Positions 1 to 11,075 of a DNA stretch of 64,000 nucleotides are shown piece by piece; position 1 is the stretch's first letter, and every line of letters starts with the position of its first letter. This DNA comes from Pyrrhosoma nymphula (taxonomy: Eukaryota; Arthropoda; Insecta; Odonata; Coenagrionidae): positions 131,613,422 to 131,677,421 of the forward strand of contig OY754329.1 in assembly GCA_963573305.1 (NCBI GenBank), in the 5' to 3' direction. The translations under genes and the position numbers were made by a program. The notes below the pieces were generated by a model. That model was given only the letters and a program-made list of their open reading frames with translations, made no database searches and had not been told where the DNA came from.

Positions 1-2350
1 AGGAAAGATACAGATAACAGAGAAGCACAACTACACAAGTCATTTGATAAAGAGAAGAGTCCAATAACAGCTAGCAACACCAGACGGATAAGCAATTCAT
101 TCAAACATATGCTTATTTTGCACGCAAGATAGGATGATCGGAACTCATGGAAATATGGTGTTACCAAAGGGTGACAAAAATCAAAGGGATAGAGAGGACC
201 ATGAATGACTAAGTCCTAAAGATTGGTTCGTTAATAAGGTATTGAAATTATTCTATGCCATGAGCTACAAAATGCCAATTATCTCAGATCGCACACTGAA
301 GCATAACTTGAAAAGTTTAATCCTTCATTAATCCTTAAGTATTTTTTTTTCGACTGATCGTTTGCATGAGAGCAGCCAAGATAGATGCTTGTGGAAAAAC
401 TGCGAAGTAAAGGAGACACACTAATCAGACACATTTCTGAGAAATAACACCCTATTGAACACTGTAATAGAAGGAGCAATGAATGGGAGGAATGACCATG
501 GAAGGTGTACAAATAACATGAAATACAAGGTACAAAAGTTTAGCACTAGAAATTGGACAGAGGTCAGTGAGTCAGGAGATCAGTAACCACCTCATATGAT
601 AATCAAAGACAAAATAAAAAATTTTGCAAATGTCAAAAAATCTTAAGACTCAAATCTTTCAATTGACAAAATAGAGTAAGTTTAGGTGAAACGAAACTTG
701 GTGGCACTCGCTTGTGAAGTACATGACGCAAAGGTGAGGAAAGCATGCATGAGATGTGGGATGAAGCGGCCGAGCCTTTTTCCAGAGGACCGTGCGGGAG
801 TCCGTCAATAACTTTGCCCACTCATCAATGCTTTGTTTACTGTCAGTGCCCTCTAATTCTCCACTGTTGAGTGCCACCAAGTTTGGCTATACATATATCA
901 GTGGTTTTCATTTTACTATCAAACTTCAAAAACTGCTCATTTAGCAGTACAGGATAACAAAGGGAGGAAGTTTGGAATATGATATAAAAAGGTCAATATT
1001 ATGTAGTATCTGGATTTGAGCTTCGGCCTCCACAGTAGGAGCACAGAGCATTAGCTACAGCACCGAACTAATCCCAATACATTCTGAATCTTCAACAAAA
1101 ATTAAAAGTATTGAGATAGAAAATGCTTTGAATCATACAAATTATATATGAGAGGGCCATTGCTAAAAGAGAACAGAACTCATAACATTTTTCATAGAGT
1201 AAAAAAAAAAGAACTCAAGAGATTTTGGGTGGGGAGGCGACTAGTCCTTGTCCTCCTCCAGATACACACACTGGTATATGCACACATTAACACTTCCACC
1301 TCGATTGGAAAGTGGGAGAAAGACTGATCAAGAAAAAATATTAAGAACTTATGAATGAACAATGGTACACGCACATTATCATCATACCTTTGAGGATATT
1401 TTACTAATTTTAAGACTACTGTTGGTGTTGCTCCATTTCATTAATACAACTGGTACAAAGAACTGCTCATCACATATTGGGGGAATTAACATTTAGACAT
1501 GAGTATAAAAACGTCAACAAAACAAAGCATTCTTACTTTTCAGAATATTCCAGGATAAATTGAGACACCATGGTAACTTGCTAATAAAGAATGCTTTGGA
1601 ATACTACTTGAAAAATGAGACACTTCACTATGCAATATCATAATATTCCATCAACATAACATTTTTTTTCCAGCACCACAGCCCCATTTCTCCCCTCGAA
1701 ATTTCTCCAATCTCCTATACTGTTACGGAAAATGCTTGCTAATAACCTCATTTTGCTTCAAACTTAACCATGGTCCACAACTATTTTGGCAGGTCCTTCT
1801 AAGAAGGAAGCAAGGCACTTACCATGTACAACAGGGATTGCTTAAAGTTACTTACAATAAGCTTTTCCGTTTGAATCAGACTTAATTTGTGCTATCAGTC
1901 TCTATAACTGAATCAGGTTGCCTTTTTCAATCACTGAACTAAAGTGAGTACAGCAGTATGCTAATGAAAGACCCATGATAATTTGTAACAATCATTTTAA
2001 AAATAAGTATCATAATTTTCTTTTACACGCTTGGTCTGTAGTTTTCCAACTTGAGCTTAGCAAAAATGATCAAGTGAACATAGAATATTAACGGACAAAC
2101 TATACACAGGAAAACTTGGCTCACCAAGAAGAAATTCATTGGTAGATTTAAGTTCTTGCCGGTCTGGTCGAATAAGATTTAAACTCATCGAATAAATAGT
2201 GCCCTTGAAACGCTTGTTATACCTCCTAGTATATAATACGGATGACACCAACAGTCATGGACTATGTATATGATTCCATGATGGTTGAAAAAGTGGGGTG
2301 TGTATCCAAGAAATTACTTACATGTAACATTCATCATTATTTAATAATAC
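1..2350. other. AT-rich stretch, no supported gene
   Basis: I find no exon, RNA gene or recognisable mobile element here. Any remaining exons of the nurim-like gene to the right (minus strand) should lie in this stretch or left of the window, but none could be identified by sequence. Confidence 0.4.
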
Positions 2351-2776
2351 CTGTAGAGCAGCACACGAAGCCAAGACATAAAGGCATCTTGCCAGCACTC
2401 CCAGTCCAATTTTATCCAAAATCCACTGCATGTTGACGCGAGCCATGAGTGAGTGTTGCAGAATAAACAAAATTAGGAGTAGACAATCTTTTAACAGAGG
2501 TTCAAGTACAGAGAAGCTGACGGATTCACTGAGTCTTTCTGAAATGAATGATAAATACATGAAATAATATTAAAACACAAATGAGCCCACTGAAATGTCA
2601 TTTTAAAAGCCACGAATTGAATCGGGTAAACATATACCTTGGCAGGCTGAATCGTTTCTCGTAGACAGAGGATGGTATGATATAAACGTAGCTAGTAACC
2701 ATACTGTGTCAAACGTGACAAGAAGACTAAATCCGGAGATAATAGCCAAAAAGCTGCACTTGGCATTAACTTCCAT
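2351..2776 (-). CDS. NRM: Nurim homologue, first two coding exons (partial)
   Basis: Nurim is a multi-pass membrane protein of the inner nuclear envelope; its biochemical role is not settled. Exon 1 runs 2776-2638 from an ATG in a good context (AAACAATGG) and encodes 46 residues with a hydrophobic segment near residues 8-30. It ends at a GTATAT donor in phase 1. Exon 2 runs 2538-2351 after a TTTCAG acceptor and ends in phase 0 at CAG|GTATTA. Exon 2 contains the nurim hallmark FILQHSLMAR followed by GVLARCLYVLASCAALQ, which lines up with QHSLMA...GVLQRSLYV...ALQ of vertebrate nurim as I remember it. The two exons join in frame. The remaining two thirds of the protein are not found, so they lie in unrecognised exons to the left or outside the window. 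The family assignment rests on one conserved block plus the N-terminal topology. Confidence 0.72.
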
Positions 2777-3978
2777 TGTTTACTTTCCTTTTAGGAACGA
2801 CCGTTGAGAAAGAGGTTTGACTGAGCACAGAGAATGAATCAGACCTCCCACGAAGACGAAACACAATAAAATATGTAAAATAACTGCTAATAGCACCAGA
2901 CATAAAACTATGTCACAATTAAAACTTATGTGAGAATTGATGACTTGAAAAGGCTACATTAGCGCGGCGAAATTCTCGAATTCACATTTTTTCAAGTGTT
3001 CGCCAAACTTAGAAACACTATGTAAGACGGGAACCACGGGAACTCAATCTGGGACGGTTAGTTCACCAACTCAGCACTCGCTTCGCCAGTAGCGCTGAAA
3101 TTTATTAATTATGCATAATTTTCCATGAAGCCGCGAACTTCATTTTGGTTCTTTGCAGCAAATAAGGTGAAAAAAGTCTTATTGCAAGTATTTTTACCTA
3201 TCATGTGGCAGAGAGTAGCTTTTGATGACACAAAGGAGAATATCCGTTAGGTTTTGACTAGAATTCCGGTTGAAGACGATACCGATTACTCACAGTAGGT
3301 ATGAAAAATTAAGTGGGATAAGATGTTTTAACATTTGTTTTCATTATTTTGTTGTTTATCCTCACTGTGCTCATGAAATGGTATTTATGGAACGATGTTG
3401 CTGCAATCCCATAAAAATGTATCTTGAGATCGAGAGTATCTTAGTTCATTGTCCCTCAGCCCGCAGAATGCATAAATATCCGATCAATGACCCTCAGGTA
3501 GTAACCTTTGTCTATCCTGTTTCCCTCCAGATGAAATCTGAGGATGAGCAAACAAAAAAAGGGAAGCAGGCTATAGGTATCTTTTCTCGCCAAGGAACTG
3601 TAGCCATATATGGTAGGAAAACGAGATCGGTAGGTTTGACGGCGGCAGAAGGAGATGCTTCCGCGAGGCACATGTTGGAAGGAAATCTAGATCATCGCCT
3701 CGATATCTCATATGAGACCTTGCTCTACCACATTATACCTTCTTCTTTAGTAGGTCTTCTTCTTTTGCAGTGTCACTTGCAGAGAAGGTGATTTTGTTTT
3801 TGTATTCGAATTGTCTTTATGTAAATGTTGAATTATTGCGCCCTAACGAATTCATCCGTCATAAATCCGAAGATTTGGAAGATTCTAACGATATGGCATG
3901 GGATTTGAACAATATTTGAAGAAGAGAAATTTTCCACAAATGAAAGAACAGCAATTTTGACCTAGGTTTCAATGTCAT
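2777..3978. other. Upstream flank of nurim homologue, no further gene
   Basis: This stretch holds the presumed 5' UTR and promoter of the minus-strand nurim-like gene. I see no clear TATA box and no CpG-rich block. A 173-codon open frame at 3270-3791 (plus) has no recognisable domain and is treated as chance. Confidence 0.35.
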
Positions 3979-4243
3979 CAGTGGCTTAGGACGGGGGGGG
4001 GGGGGGTTTAGGGTTTAAACCCCCGATCCCAAAATATGATTACCTGGATTCGTTTTCGTTCGTTTGCCTGAACTAGCGTTTAAAATTTTACTTATTGGAC
4101 TGAAAATTATAGTTGAATTGTCTTCACGAAAAGAGAATGTTAATTTATTATTGTTTTAGTGAATAATTATATATTAATGAAACCCACCCCCCCAACCCAC
4201 CCCAAAGCCAAACCCCCAGAAGTCAATCCTGCGTACGCCACTG
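3979..4243. mobile_element. hAT-type MITE with 8-bp target duplication
   Basis: A 265-bp non-coding insertion begins CAGTGGC and ends GCCACTG. It is flanked on both sides by the 8-bp direct repeat AATGTCAT (3971-3978 and 4244-4251). An 8-bp duplication with short C/G-rich inverted termini fits a non-autonomous hAT element. The left end carries a run of about 14 G and the right end several C runs, so the subterminal regions can pair. Confidence 0.75.
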
Positions 4244-4251
4244 AATGTCAT

Positions 4252-5930
4252 CACATCATATCTGATGATGACGGAATAAACATTGACACAAAGGTCTTTA
4301 TTTGTGTACCTATTAGCGGAATTGAAAAATGACGATAACACGAGCGCACGCGTAATTGAGAACCACGATCGCTCCCCTGGCTAATTTAAGAAACAACGTG
4401 CCCTCTGAGTCATATGAATAACAAAATCATTCCTTTCCTAACATAAAAATTACCAAATCACGAAGAGAGCAATTGACAAGTAAATTTAAATTAACGATAA
4501 TTCCAAATTGTCAACAAAGCAAAGGAATATTTTTATTCCTTTGTATGAATTTAGGTCACCCAGGTGACTATCGACAGGGTGAATCGACAGGGTGAAAGTT
4601 TTAAATCTCGTAAACACGCACGTGTATACGAAATTTAAAACTACATTTACCGGGAAATTATATTTAATGGATTTTTTTCGAATCTTTGACTCGGTGTGAC
4701 ACCAACCATTACAATAATATGAAATGAATTATTACTGAATATGTGTATCTCATGCGCAGCATTGAATTGCCAAAAAAATCAGTAAATTGCCATTTTGCAA
4801 TTAAGCCTACAGATATCATTAATAAAGACACATATGGAAGTTTCACGTAAATTAAACGAAAAAATTCGTTGCAGCCACATTAAATTACTTCGTTACCCTC
4901 TTTTTTCTCACTACTTGATCATCTTACTCTACCAGGGAAAATCAGAAGGTGAATGAAGGTTACACAATTTTGTCATAGTAATCTGAGTTTGTCCACTCTC
5001 CTCAGTATGTGTATGTCACATTACCTGGAAAATATTCAAGCCAATATTTACCTTCCTGTGATAACTAATTAGTATACAACAAAATACGTATAAAATCACC
5101 CAGGAGGCTATTGACCAACAGAAAACTGTACTGCAAACTGATAAAATGAGGTTTTCGCATAGTAGCGATATAAATAAGCTGGATAATTTGTTGGCAGTAA
5201 CTTTTATAAATGAAAATTACTAAAGTTATTTTTAAAATTACTTAAGCTTTGGTTCATTACAATTACTTTCTATCAGCTGTTCCAGAGGTATTTTGATGTC
5301 AGTAACTTAGCTGTTAGTATTTGCCTTTCATTTAAATGTACTCTAGTTATTATTTTATTATAGATATAAATAGAACAGATTTTGACATCTCAAGTACGGG
5401 AAGGTAAATTATTCTCAAAAAAGAGAAATACCTGGACTTTATCTCGGCATTTCGTAGAAATAGGTTTTGCTTCATTTTTCCTATCTTTAATATTAGCAGA
5501 GTTCGTCCAGGATGGATTGTCTTGATTTCTGAGAACGAATAAGATGCATAAATCTAAGAGTAAGATAGCTAGCGCAGGACGATTACGTCACACGGATGTC
5601 GGAGACTGATATGGACAATTGAGTGGATACTGATGGCGTAGTTGGGAATTACCTGAGAAACTGACTCACATCTTGGGAAATAATCCTTCTTGAGAATAAA
5701 TAACTTTAAAATAGGACTAAAGATAGCTGCCTAACTGAATGACAATATGCATTGACGCATAAATATTTTATATTTACACAGCATATTTTTATTCATTACG
5801 ATTGAGTACCTATATTAACCTTGGAACACAGATCACTGAGGGTCTCTTTATTTCACGAAAATAATCCATGTGCGTCCTCGAAAATAAGGGCCTTCATGTT
5901 CATACGACGCATTTTTTAAAAGTTCATTCA
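4252..5930. other. AT-rich intergenic DNA with an old interspersed repeat
   Basis: No gene is visible. Roughly 4490-4880 belongs to a diverged interspersed repeat also present near 8240-8580 and, in reverse, near 31430-31700. The shared core reads ATCTTTGACTCGG (copy 1 continues TGTGACACC). The remainder shows nothing I can name. Confidence 0.4.
4490..4880 (+). repeat. Interspersed repeat family R1, copy 1
   Basis: The core around TCTTTGACTCGG is followed by an ATATGAAAT(G)NATTATT block and TATCTCATG, in the same order as in the copy at 8240-8580. A third copy lies in reverse at 31430-31700. No coding potential and no clear termini are seen; it may be part of an untranslated region of a larger element. 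Confidence 0.5.
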
Positions 5931-6990
5931 TTCCTTCATTTGGGTAATCTGCCAGTTAAAGATAGGCTATGATGAAAGTCAGAGAAAATCCTACAGATCC
6001 TTGCACGCGCAGGGCCCTCTCTACCTCTGGTATTTCTTTCTTCATCTCAGAATATGGGGTCGTGCATAAACTACGTTACCTTTTTCACTGATTTTTTACC
6101 CCCTCCCACCATTCGTTGATAGCCGTAGTATTTTTCCAAACCCATATTTCCCGTTCCAAACCCATATAACCCATACGTTGTCTCTGCAAATTAAACTTTC
6201 AATTAAAAAATATTTTCTCAATTATTGAGTGAGTTTATTTTTAGGGATAGGTTGAAATAAGGCAAATAAAGTAGTCGAAGTAGATGTAATTGAACTATCT
6301 AATCTCAATTGGAACAAGTATTATTAATTTTTAAATTATAAAAACCAACCATGAGTCACGGCGCAAGGTGCTGTGCACATCTACTTTGTTCTCTCCCCTC
6401 CCCACATTTCTGACTGCTGCCTTGAAAAGTGTTGCCACGAGGTTGCTATTTAATCCGTGACAAGGTTAAAATGTAAGCAATTTGATAGTATGAAGACCTG
6501 CAACATTGTATAGGCAATGGTTCAGTTACATTGAGTTAAAGTAGAAGCAATTAACTCGATATCATATGTAACTGAATAGGGGTGTAAGAAACAAACACCC
6601 CGCCCTTCCTCATGTTAAACTCTGTAGTATTGTCGACGCGATGTTAACGAGTAAGAAACGTAAACAGGCGCATTTTAATAGCTACGTTACTTTGAGTGAA
6701 CTCCCCCCTCCCCCTCGTTAACCACCTTAGGTTTTTAGGCGACACCCTCCCCCCTAAGTTGGTAACTTATTGTTAGTTTATGCACGACCCCTAAGTCCTA
6801 CTTTTCTTCATCCCGTCCATAAAATATATTCTCTTTCTTCCCCTTCCCCGATCGCCCAACACCCTTACCCTCTATCACGGCCTTCAGAAAATGTTTAAAA
6901 TCAGGCGTTTCCTTCCTCAAGATTTCATGATTCAATCTTGAAGCGTCATGTCAATCGATCCGAAGGTACAACATATCTCTAAATCTCTGT
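5930..6990 (-). mobile_element. LINE 3' coding remnant, split by a MITE
   Basis: The sequence either side of the 6056-6791 insertion aligns with the minus-strand LINE at about 20040-20200 (shared words TTCTTCATCTCA and TTCATCCCGTCCATAAAA). Both halves have the same orientation and order, so one degraded LINE copy was interrupted. It corresponds to the C-terminal part downstream of the reverse transcriptase. Confidence 0.6.
6056..6791. mobile_element. MITE, about 736 bp, TA-flanked
   Basis: Inverted termini read GGGGTCGTGCATAAACTA at the left and the reverse complement at the right, each followed inward by a GTTACC-like word. The empty site, inferred from a related LINE copy, suggests a short TA target duplication. 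The interior has no open frame. This is a non-autonomous DNA element of the TA-targeting kind; the superfamily is not certain. Confidence 0.65.
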
Positions 6991-7711
6991 GTACACCGCT
7001 ATAAGCCTCCAAAATGGCAGGTGACATTACGTTTTGCTGCTGATAATGATAAAAAGAGAAAAAATATTCAGCAAAGTAATATATCATTTGATAACCCTGT
7101 TTTAACAATAGTTTCTTACGCGCCAGAAACCTTTCCGAGAGAAAAAAGTGCGTCTTCTTAAGTCACTCGCCTGTCAATTTCTCCTATCTTGTTGCTATGG
7201 CCTTATCTGCCATGACGCGCAAGACTTGGATAACTGGTGAGATATCGTTTAAAAAAAACTCACGTTTGAAACTTAGGATTTTAGTTTAATCTATAATAAA
7301 TCTTGTTTCAGGATTTTTTCTAACATTCCAAAGATTTAATCAAACTCTAGCTATTATTCTTTTGACTATGAAAGAAAGTTATTGAGGAAGATTCAATGGT
7401 AGAAGGGTTTTATAAGTCTCAATATCTCCCCCAAAAAAGACGAATTTTTTTTTTCACAACTTGGTTGGTATCAAACGAGGTACATCCCTAGATAAGGTAT
7501 AAAGGGTACATCACTATTATTCTTATTTCATCCAATGTTTAAGAGTTCATCGTTTGTATTCATACTTCACTCGATGTCTATGGGTATATCATATAAATAT
7601 TATTATTTATAGTGTCAATTGTGAGTCATTGAGGGCACATTTGAATAATATTTCAAGTCATTAGAAAGCAATTCTAGAACCACATTTCATTAAATTAAAT
7701 TTGATTACGCG

Positions 7712-7845
7712 GGCTTGTCCATTTTTCGGGTTCCCACCACGTTCATTGTTGCAAATGAACAACAGCTTCGCCCGCTTTCTTCCAAGCGTGAATACGCTCC
7801 AATTGCCACAATGAACGTGGTGGGAACCCGAAAAATGGACAAGCC
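7712..7845. repeat. Perfect 38-bp inverted repeat (hairpin)
   Basis: 7712-7749 and 7808-7845 are exact reverse complements over 38 bp, separated by a 58-bp loop. The arm begins GGCTTGTCCATTTTTCGGG. No open frame or known element ends are visible. Perfect arms in a region of decayed repeats imply recent origin or conversion. Confidence 0.85.
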
Positions 7846-7959
7846 TTCATTCAAGCCCCGTGGAAACCTACACCACAATATCTGTTTATGCGGTTGAACT
7901 CACCTTTCATACAGCAATGGGCATGATACGAAAATTATATTTCACATTTTTATATTTAT

Positions 7960-8175
7960 TAAAGCATGAATGAAGAGTTCTCGGGTTTCATACCGCGTCA
8001 GTTTCTCCATAGTTTCCGACGTTTCTACGAGCGACGAACCTATCATCTTCAGGGATACAAGAATCCAATTATTCTTGATTCCCTGAAGAAGATGGGCGAG
8101 TCGCTCGTCAAAACGTCGGAAGCTATGGAGAACCTGACCCGGTGTGAAACCCGACATCTCTTCATTCATAATATT
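7960..8175. mobile_element. Penelope-like terminal palindrome with hammerhead-type cores
   Basis: Two arms of about 100 bp (7966-8066 and 8075-8171) form an imperfect palindrome. Each arm, read outward, carries CTGAAGA, a GC-rich hairpin stem (GGCGAG/CTCGTC) and GAAACGTC or AAAACGTC. This is the core order CUGANGA...GAAA of the hammerhead ribozymes known in Penelope-like element termini. The minus-strand arm (8052 down to 8018) retains GAAAC; the plus arm (8083-8117) has AAAAC. Because of the palindrome both strands translate to similar short peptides, which should not be mistaken for genes. Confidence 0.6.
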
Positions 8176-8239
8176 CGTCGGGAAAGCCAGCAGTCATATT
8201 TATTAAAGAATGTCATGACTCGAGTTTTCGGCGAGGTAT

Positions 8240-8580
8240 AAAAATATTTCGGCAAAAATCATATTTAATTAGGCATATTTTTCAAATCTTTGACTCGGCG
8301 ATACACCTTCATATTTGTTAGAATCCATTATCATTATATGAAATGTATTATTTTAAGTTTAAAAGATGATCTAAACATATGTGCTTACATTATTACGAAA
8401 TATATCTCATGTGTTGTGTATCTCTGTCGTGCAGCGTAACTCGGTTACGTTGCCAAAAAACTAAATTGGAAAATAAAAAATTTTCACTTTTATCTTTAGG
8501 TATCGCTAATAAGAACATGTTCGCAAATTTCCACGCAAATCATCTCATAGACAAAAACCGCTCCACGCATCTTTAAGGAC
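8240..8580 (+). repeat. Interspersed repeat family R1, copy 2
   Basis: This resembles 4490-4880 in the order of its blocks: ATCTTTGACTCGG, ATATGAAATG, then a TATCTCATG word and TTGCCAAAAAA. It lies immediately right of the Penelope-like palindrome. Confidence 0.5.
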
Positions 8581-8949
8581 GGAGAAGAAATATCAAGGTG
8601 TAATGAGAGGTGATGGTCCGTTCAAGAGAGAGATGGAGGGGAGAATAATGTGTAAGAAAGGAGGAGGTTGAGGAGGAGAGGACGTCGAACGCCGAGAAGG
8701 AATCTTGAAGAGCTACACTTTATAGTATAGGATAGGGATAATGTAGGACATGAGTAGTAATAACTGCATGAGGATGGACCAGTGATTCTGGTGGCTTAGA
8801 ACCAGGGAAAGAGCTTCCCTTGAATCTACGAGCCTTGATAGGTAGGACAATTTTATTGATGTTTATTTTTCTTTAGGGATTACCTGCGTATTGATTTTGA
8901 AATGCCGATGAATCCTCGACCTCATCCGGGTTGTTGCACATACGTACAA

Positions 8950-9650
8950 CTCAGAGGAGGTATCCGACAATTGAGAAGGAACGTCGGTTTTTCAAATGCA
9001 AAATGCGGGGAATCCTGAAAGAAGAAAATATCTTTAGCGAATTAATATTGCCATTAGGTAATATACCAGTTAAAGTAGGTTTAAATGGAAGCGAGTATAA
9101 ATCTTCTGGATTTTTTTCTACCAATAATATTTTTTTCTTCATCTCAGCGTGCGTCCTACGCTTCTTCATCCCGTTCATTAAATCTATTTTATTTATTCCT
9201 CTTTACCGCTTGCCCAACATCTACTCCTCTATCACAGCCTTAAGCAACCCCTCACCTCTCATTAACTCCTCTAGCCCCCTATTTTGCCTCCTCCAAATCT
9301 CATTCAAAAGTTTCTTTTCCTCATTCCCCTTACCAAGCATTTCATCGTTTGTCTTTCTTACCGTCCACCGCAACTTCTCTATCCTTCTCCACACCTACAC
9401 CCCGAACACCTGCAGCCTATTCTCGTGTTCCTTTATCAGAGTCCATGTTTATGCCCCATGCAAAGCTACACTCCACGTTAATCTCTTCATCAGCCTCTTC
9501 TTTATATGCCCTCACAAGGTCCCCGTTATCGGCTCCCTTTTATTTCTGAACGCTTCCTTCGCCAGCGCTATTCTCCTCCTAATGTCTTTTCAACTATGCC
9601 ATTTTCTTCTAGCGTACTACACAAGTAATTAAATTGCTCAATTTACCTAC
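8950..9650 (-). mobile_element. LINE 3' coding remnant (family A)
   Basis: Minus-strand reading gives decayed fragments such as NGMKKRRTHAEMKKK, matching the corresponding region of the better copies at 20.05-20.55 kb and 22.57-23.1 kb. This is the C-terminal segment that follows the reverse transcriptase. It is frameshifted throughout and not functional. Confidence 0.6.
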
Positions 9651-10692
9651 TCCAGTTAGAGCCCTCATACTTTTATAAACAGCCTCGATTTCTTTGTTCC
9701 AGAGAATCTCATTACTCAGCTATGCAGTGATTTTTTTCCTAATCTTAAATTCAATTTTCAACTCAAATAACTGCCAAATGCGCGCGGCATATTCGATAAA
9801 GGGTGCTATCCACGGGGATTTGCAATAAAGTTCACCTCCATCACTCTTTAAAGATCCACGGCCCAACAAAAAGTTTATTTAGTAGTTATTCCATAAGTGT
9901 TGAAGTCCATTCGGGACCTCCTCCAGAAAATCCTCCTCTGGGATCTCCTCTTGTGACTACTTACTAAGAAACCCGTAACGTATTCTATGAATAAAATCCA
10001 TTTGCATTGCTACTTTAACAAATATGGGACCATTTCAACGCGAGAAGTACAACATGTATTACCCAACTTCCGAATGGATGGCGGTTGCATTCTATTCGCA
10101 GGACGACTTGGGAAACAGAAGATTCGTGGTAAATATTACATCAGCAAGGAAGAGACGTCACACGATATAATCGCATGAGTCTCAGAAGTTTGTGATACAC
10201 TATCGCCTTTGATTTCAGATCTTGGACGACTTTGTGCAATCAGGAAAGAGGGTAAAGTGGCCATCCGTGCCGCAGAGATTATTGTGAAGAAGCTTCAGAG
10301 AGTGAGGAGAGATTTTGAAGAGAGCTGTACGCGTAAGAAATATTGAATCGAGGTGACTGCACTAACGTTAGCAGCAGTATGAACAGGGTTCGTGATCGAT
10401 ATCTCATTACATAACCCTTAAGAGACATTTAACTGGCGACATTTTGCTTCCTGAAAATTAAAAATTATGGTTGCCAACTAGACGTTGATCTGAAAAGAAT
10501 TTAAGGCATCACGAATCGGAAATTTAATTGCAACTTTCTTACTTTCACCGGTTTGTCATTTAGTTTTATTCTGTTGTAATCTCTGCCATACAGTAAATAT
10601 CTACACTAATGAAAGCTTATGACCGGGGGAAGCTATTAAATGAGAAAACGGCTGAATCAATTTAGTCTGTTTTGGCGTCATTTTTTTCGTAT

Positions 10693-10792
10693 AGCATCAT
10701 GTATATCTGGAAAGATTCCCGAATCACCATTTTCGATCCAGAAAAATTGTAAATTGAAAAAAATAAACACGCCTCAACTCAAACTCCTAAGA
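10693..10792 (+). repeat. Interspersed repeat R2, copy 1
   Basis: The segment from TATCTGGAAAGATTCCCGAAT to the AACTCAAACTCCTAAG region recurs with few changes at 12292-12380 in the same orientation. Copy 1 is directly followed by the foldback at 10797-10910. Confidence 0.6.
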
Positions 10793-10796
10793 CGAA

Positions 10797-10910
10797 CACA
10801 GGGTTTGGTGGGGAATATGAAAATGAGTCGAACCCAGACAGAAAAAATTTCACCTGTGAAATATTTTGTCTGGATTTGACTCATTTTCATCTTCCCCACC
10901 AAACCCTGTG
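10797..10910. repeat. Foldback element, 114 bp
   Basis: The arms start CACAGGGTTTGGTGGGGA and end with the reverse complement; each arm is about 48 bp with a few mismatches around a short centre (TTTCACCTGTGAAA). No open frame of note. It is a MITE-like hairpin. Confidence 0.7.
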
Positions 10911-11035
10911 AGGGTCCTTTTTATGTGTTCCTATCCATTTCCATTTCTATACACACAACGAAAGGTTCGCCAATAGGCCAAAAAATAAAAAATAAAACAC
11001 TTAATAGGGGGTGGAGAAAGAAAAGTAAAGACTTA

Positions 11036-11075
11036 AAGGACGTTTCGGGCATGTGAGACCTTCTTCAGCAGTAGA
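11036..11075 (-). ncRNA. Candidate Penelope-type hammerhead core
   Basis: Read on the minus strand, CTGAAGA (11068-11062) is followed by a 15-nt segment and then GAAACGTCC (11046 downward). The order CUGANGA, stem II, GAAA matches hammerhead cores of Penelope-like retroelements. Stem II pairing is weak here, so this may be a decayed copy. The 650 bp to its right (to about 11735) shows no recognisable coding sequence. Confidence 0.35.

Noticed and set aside
2125..2225. Possible minus-strand exon (RYNKRFKGTIYSMSLNLIR...) with TAG acceptor and GTGAGC donor
   Set aside because: Its phase does not fit the nurim exon before it (a stop appears in the required frame) and I recognise no protein; kept only as a note.
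3270..3791. 173-codon plus-strand open frame
   Set aside because: No recognisable domain, composition like the surrounding AT-rich DNA, and an overlapping open frame on the other strand; chance is the simplest reading.
7942..8241. Two overlapping open frames on opposite strands with similar peptides
   Set aside because: They are a by-product of the palindrome and the peptides have no independent support.
8931..9632. 233-codon plus-strand open frame rich in Ser/Leu/Phe
   Set aside because: It is antisense to a LINE remnant; the pyrimidine-rich strand of this LINE family is naturally poor in stops.
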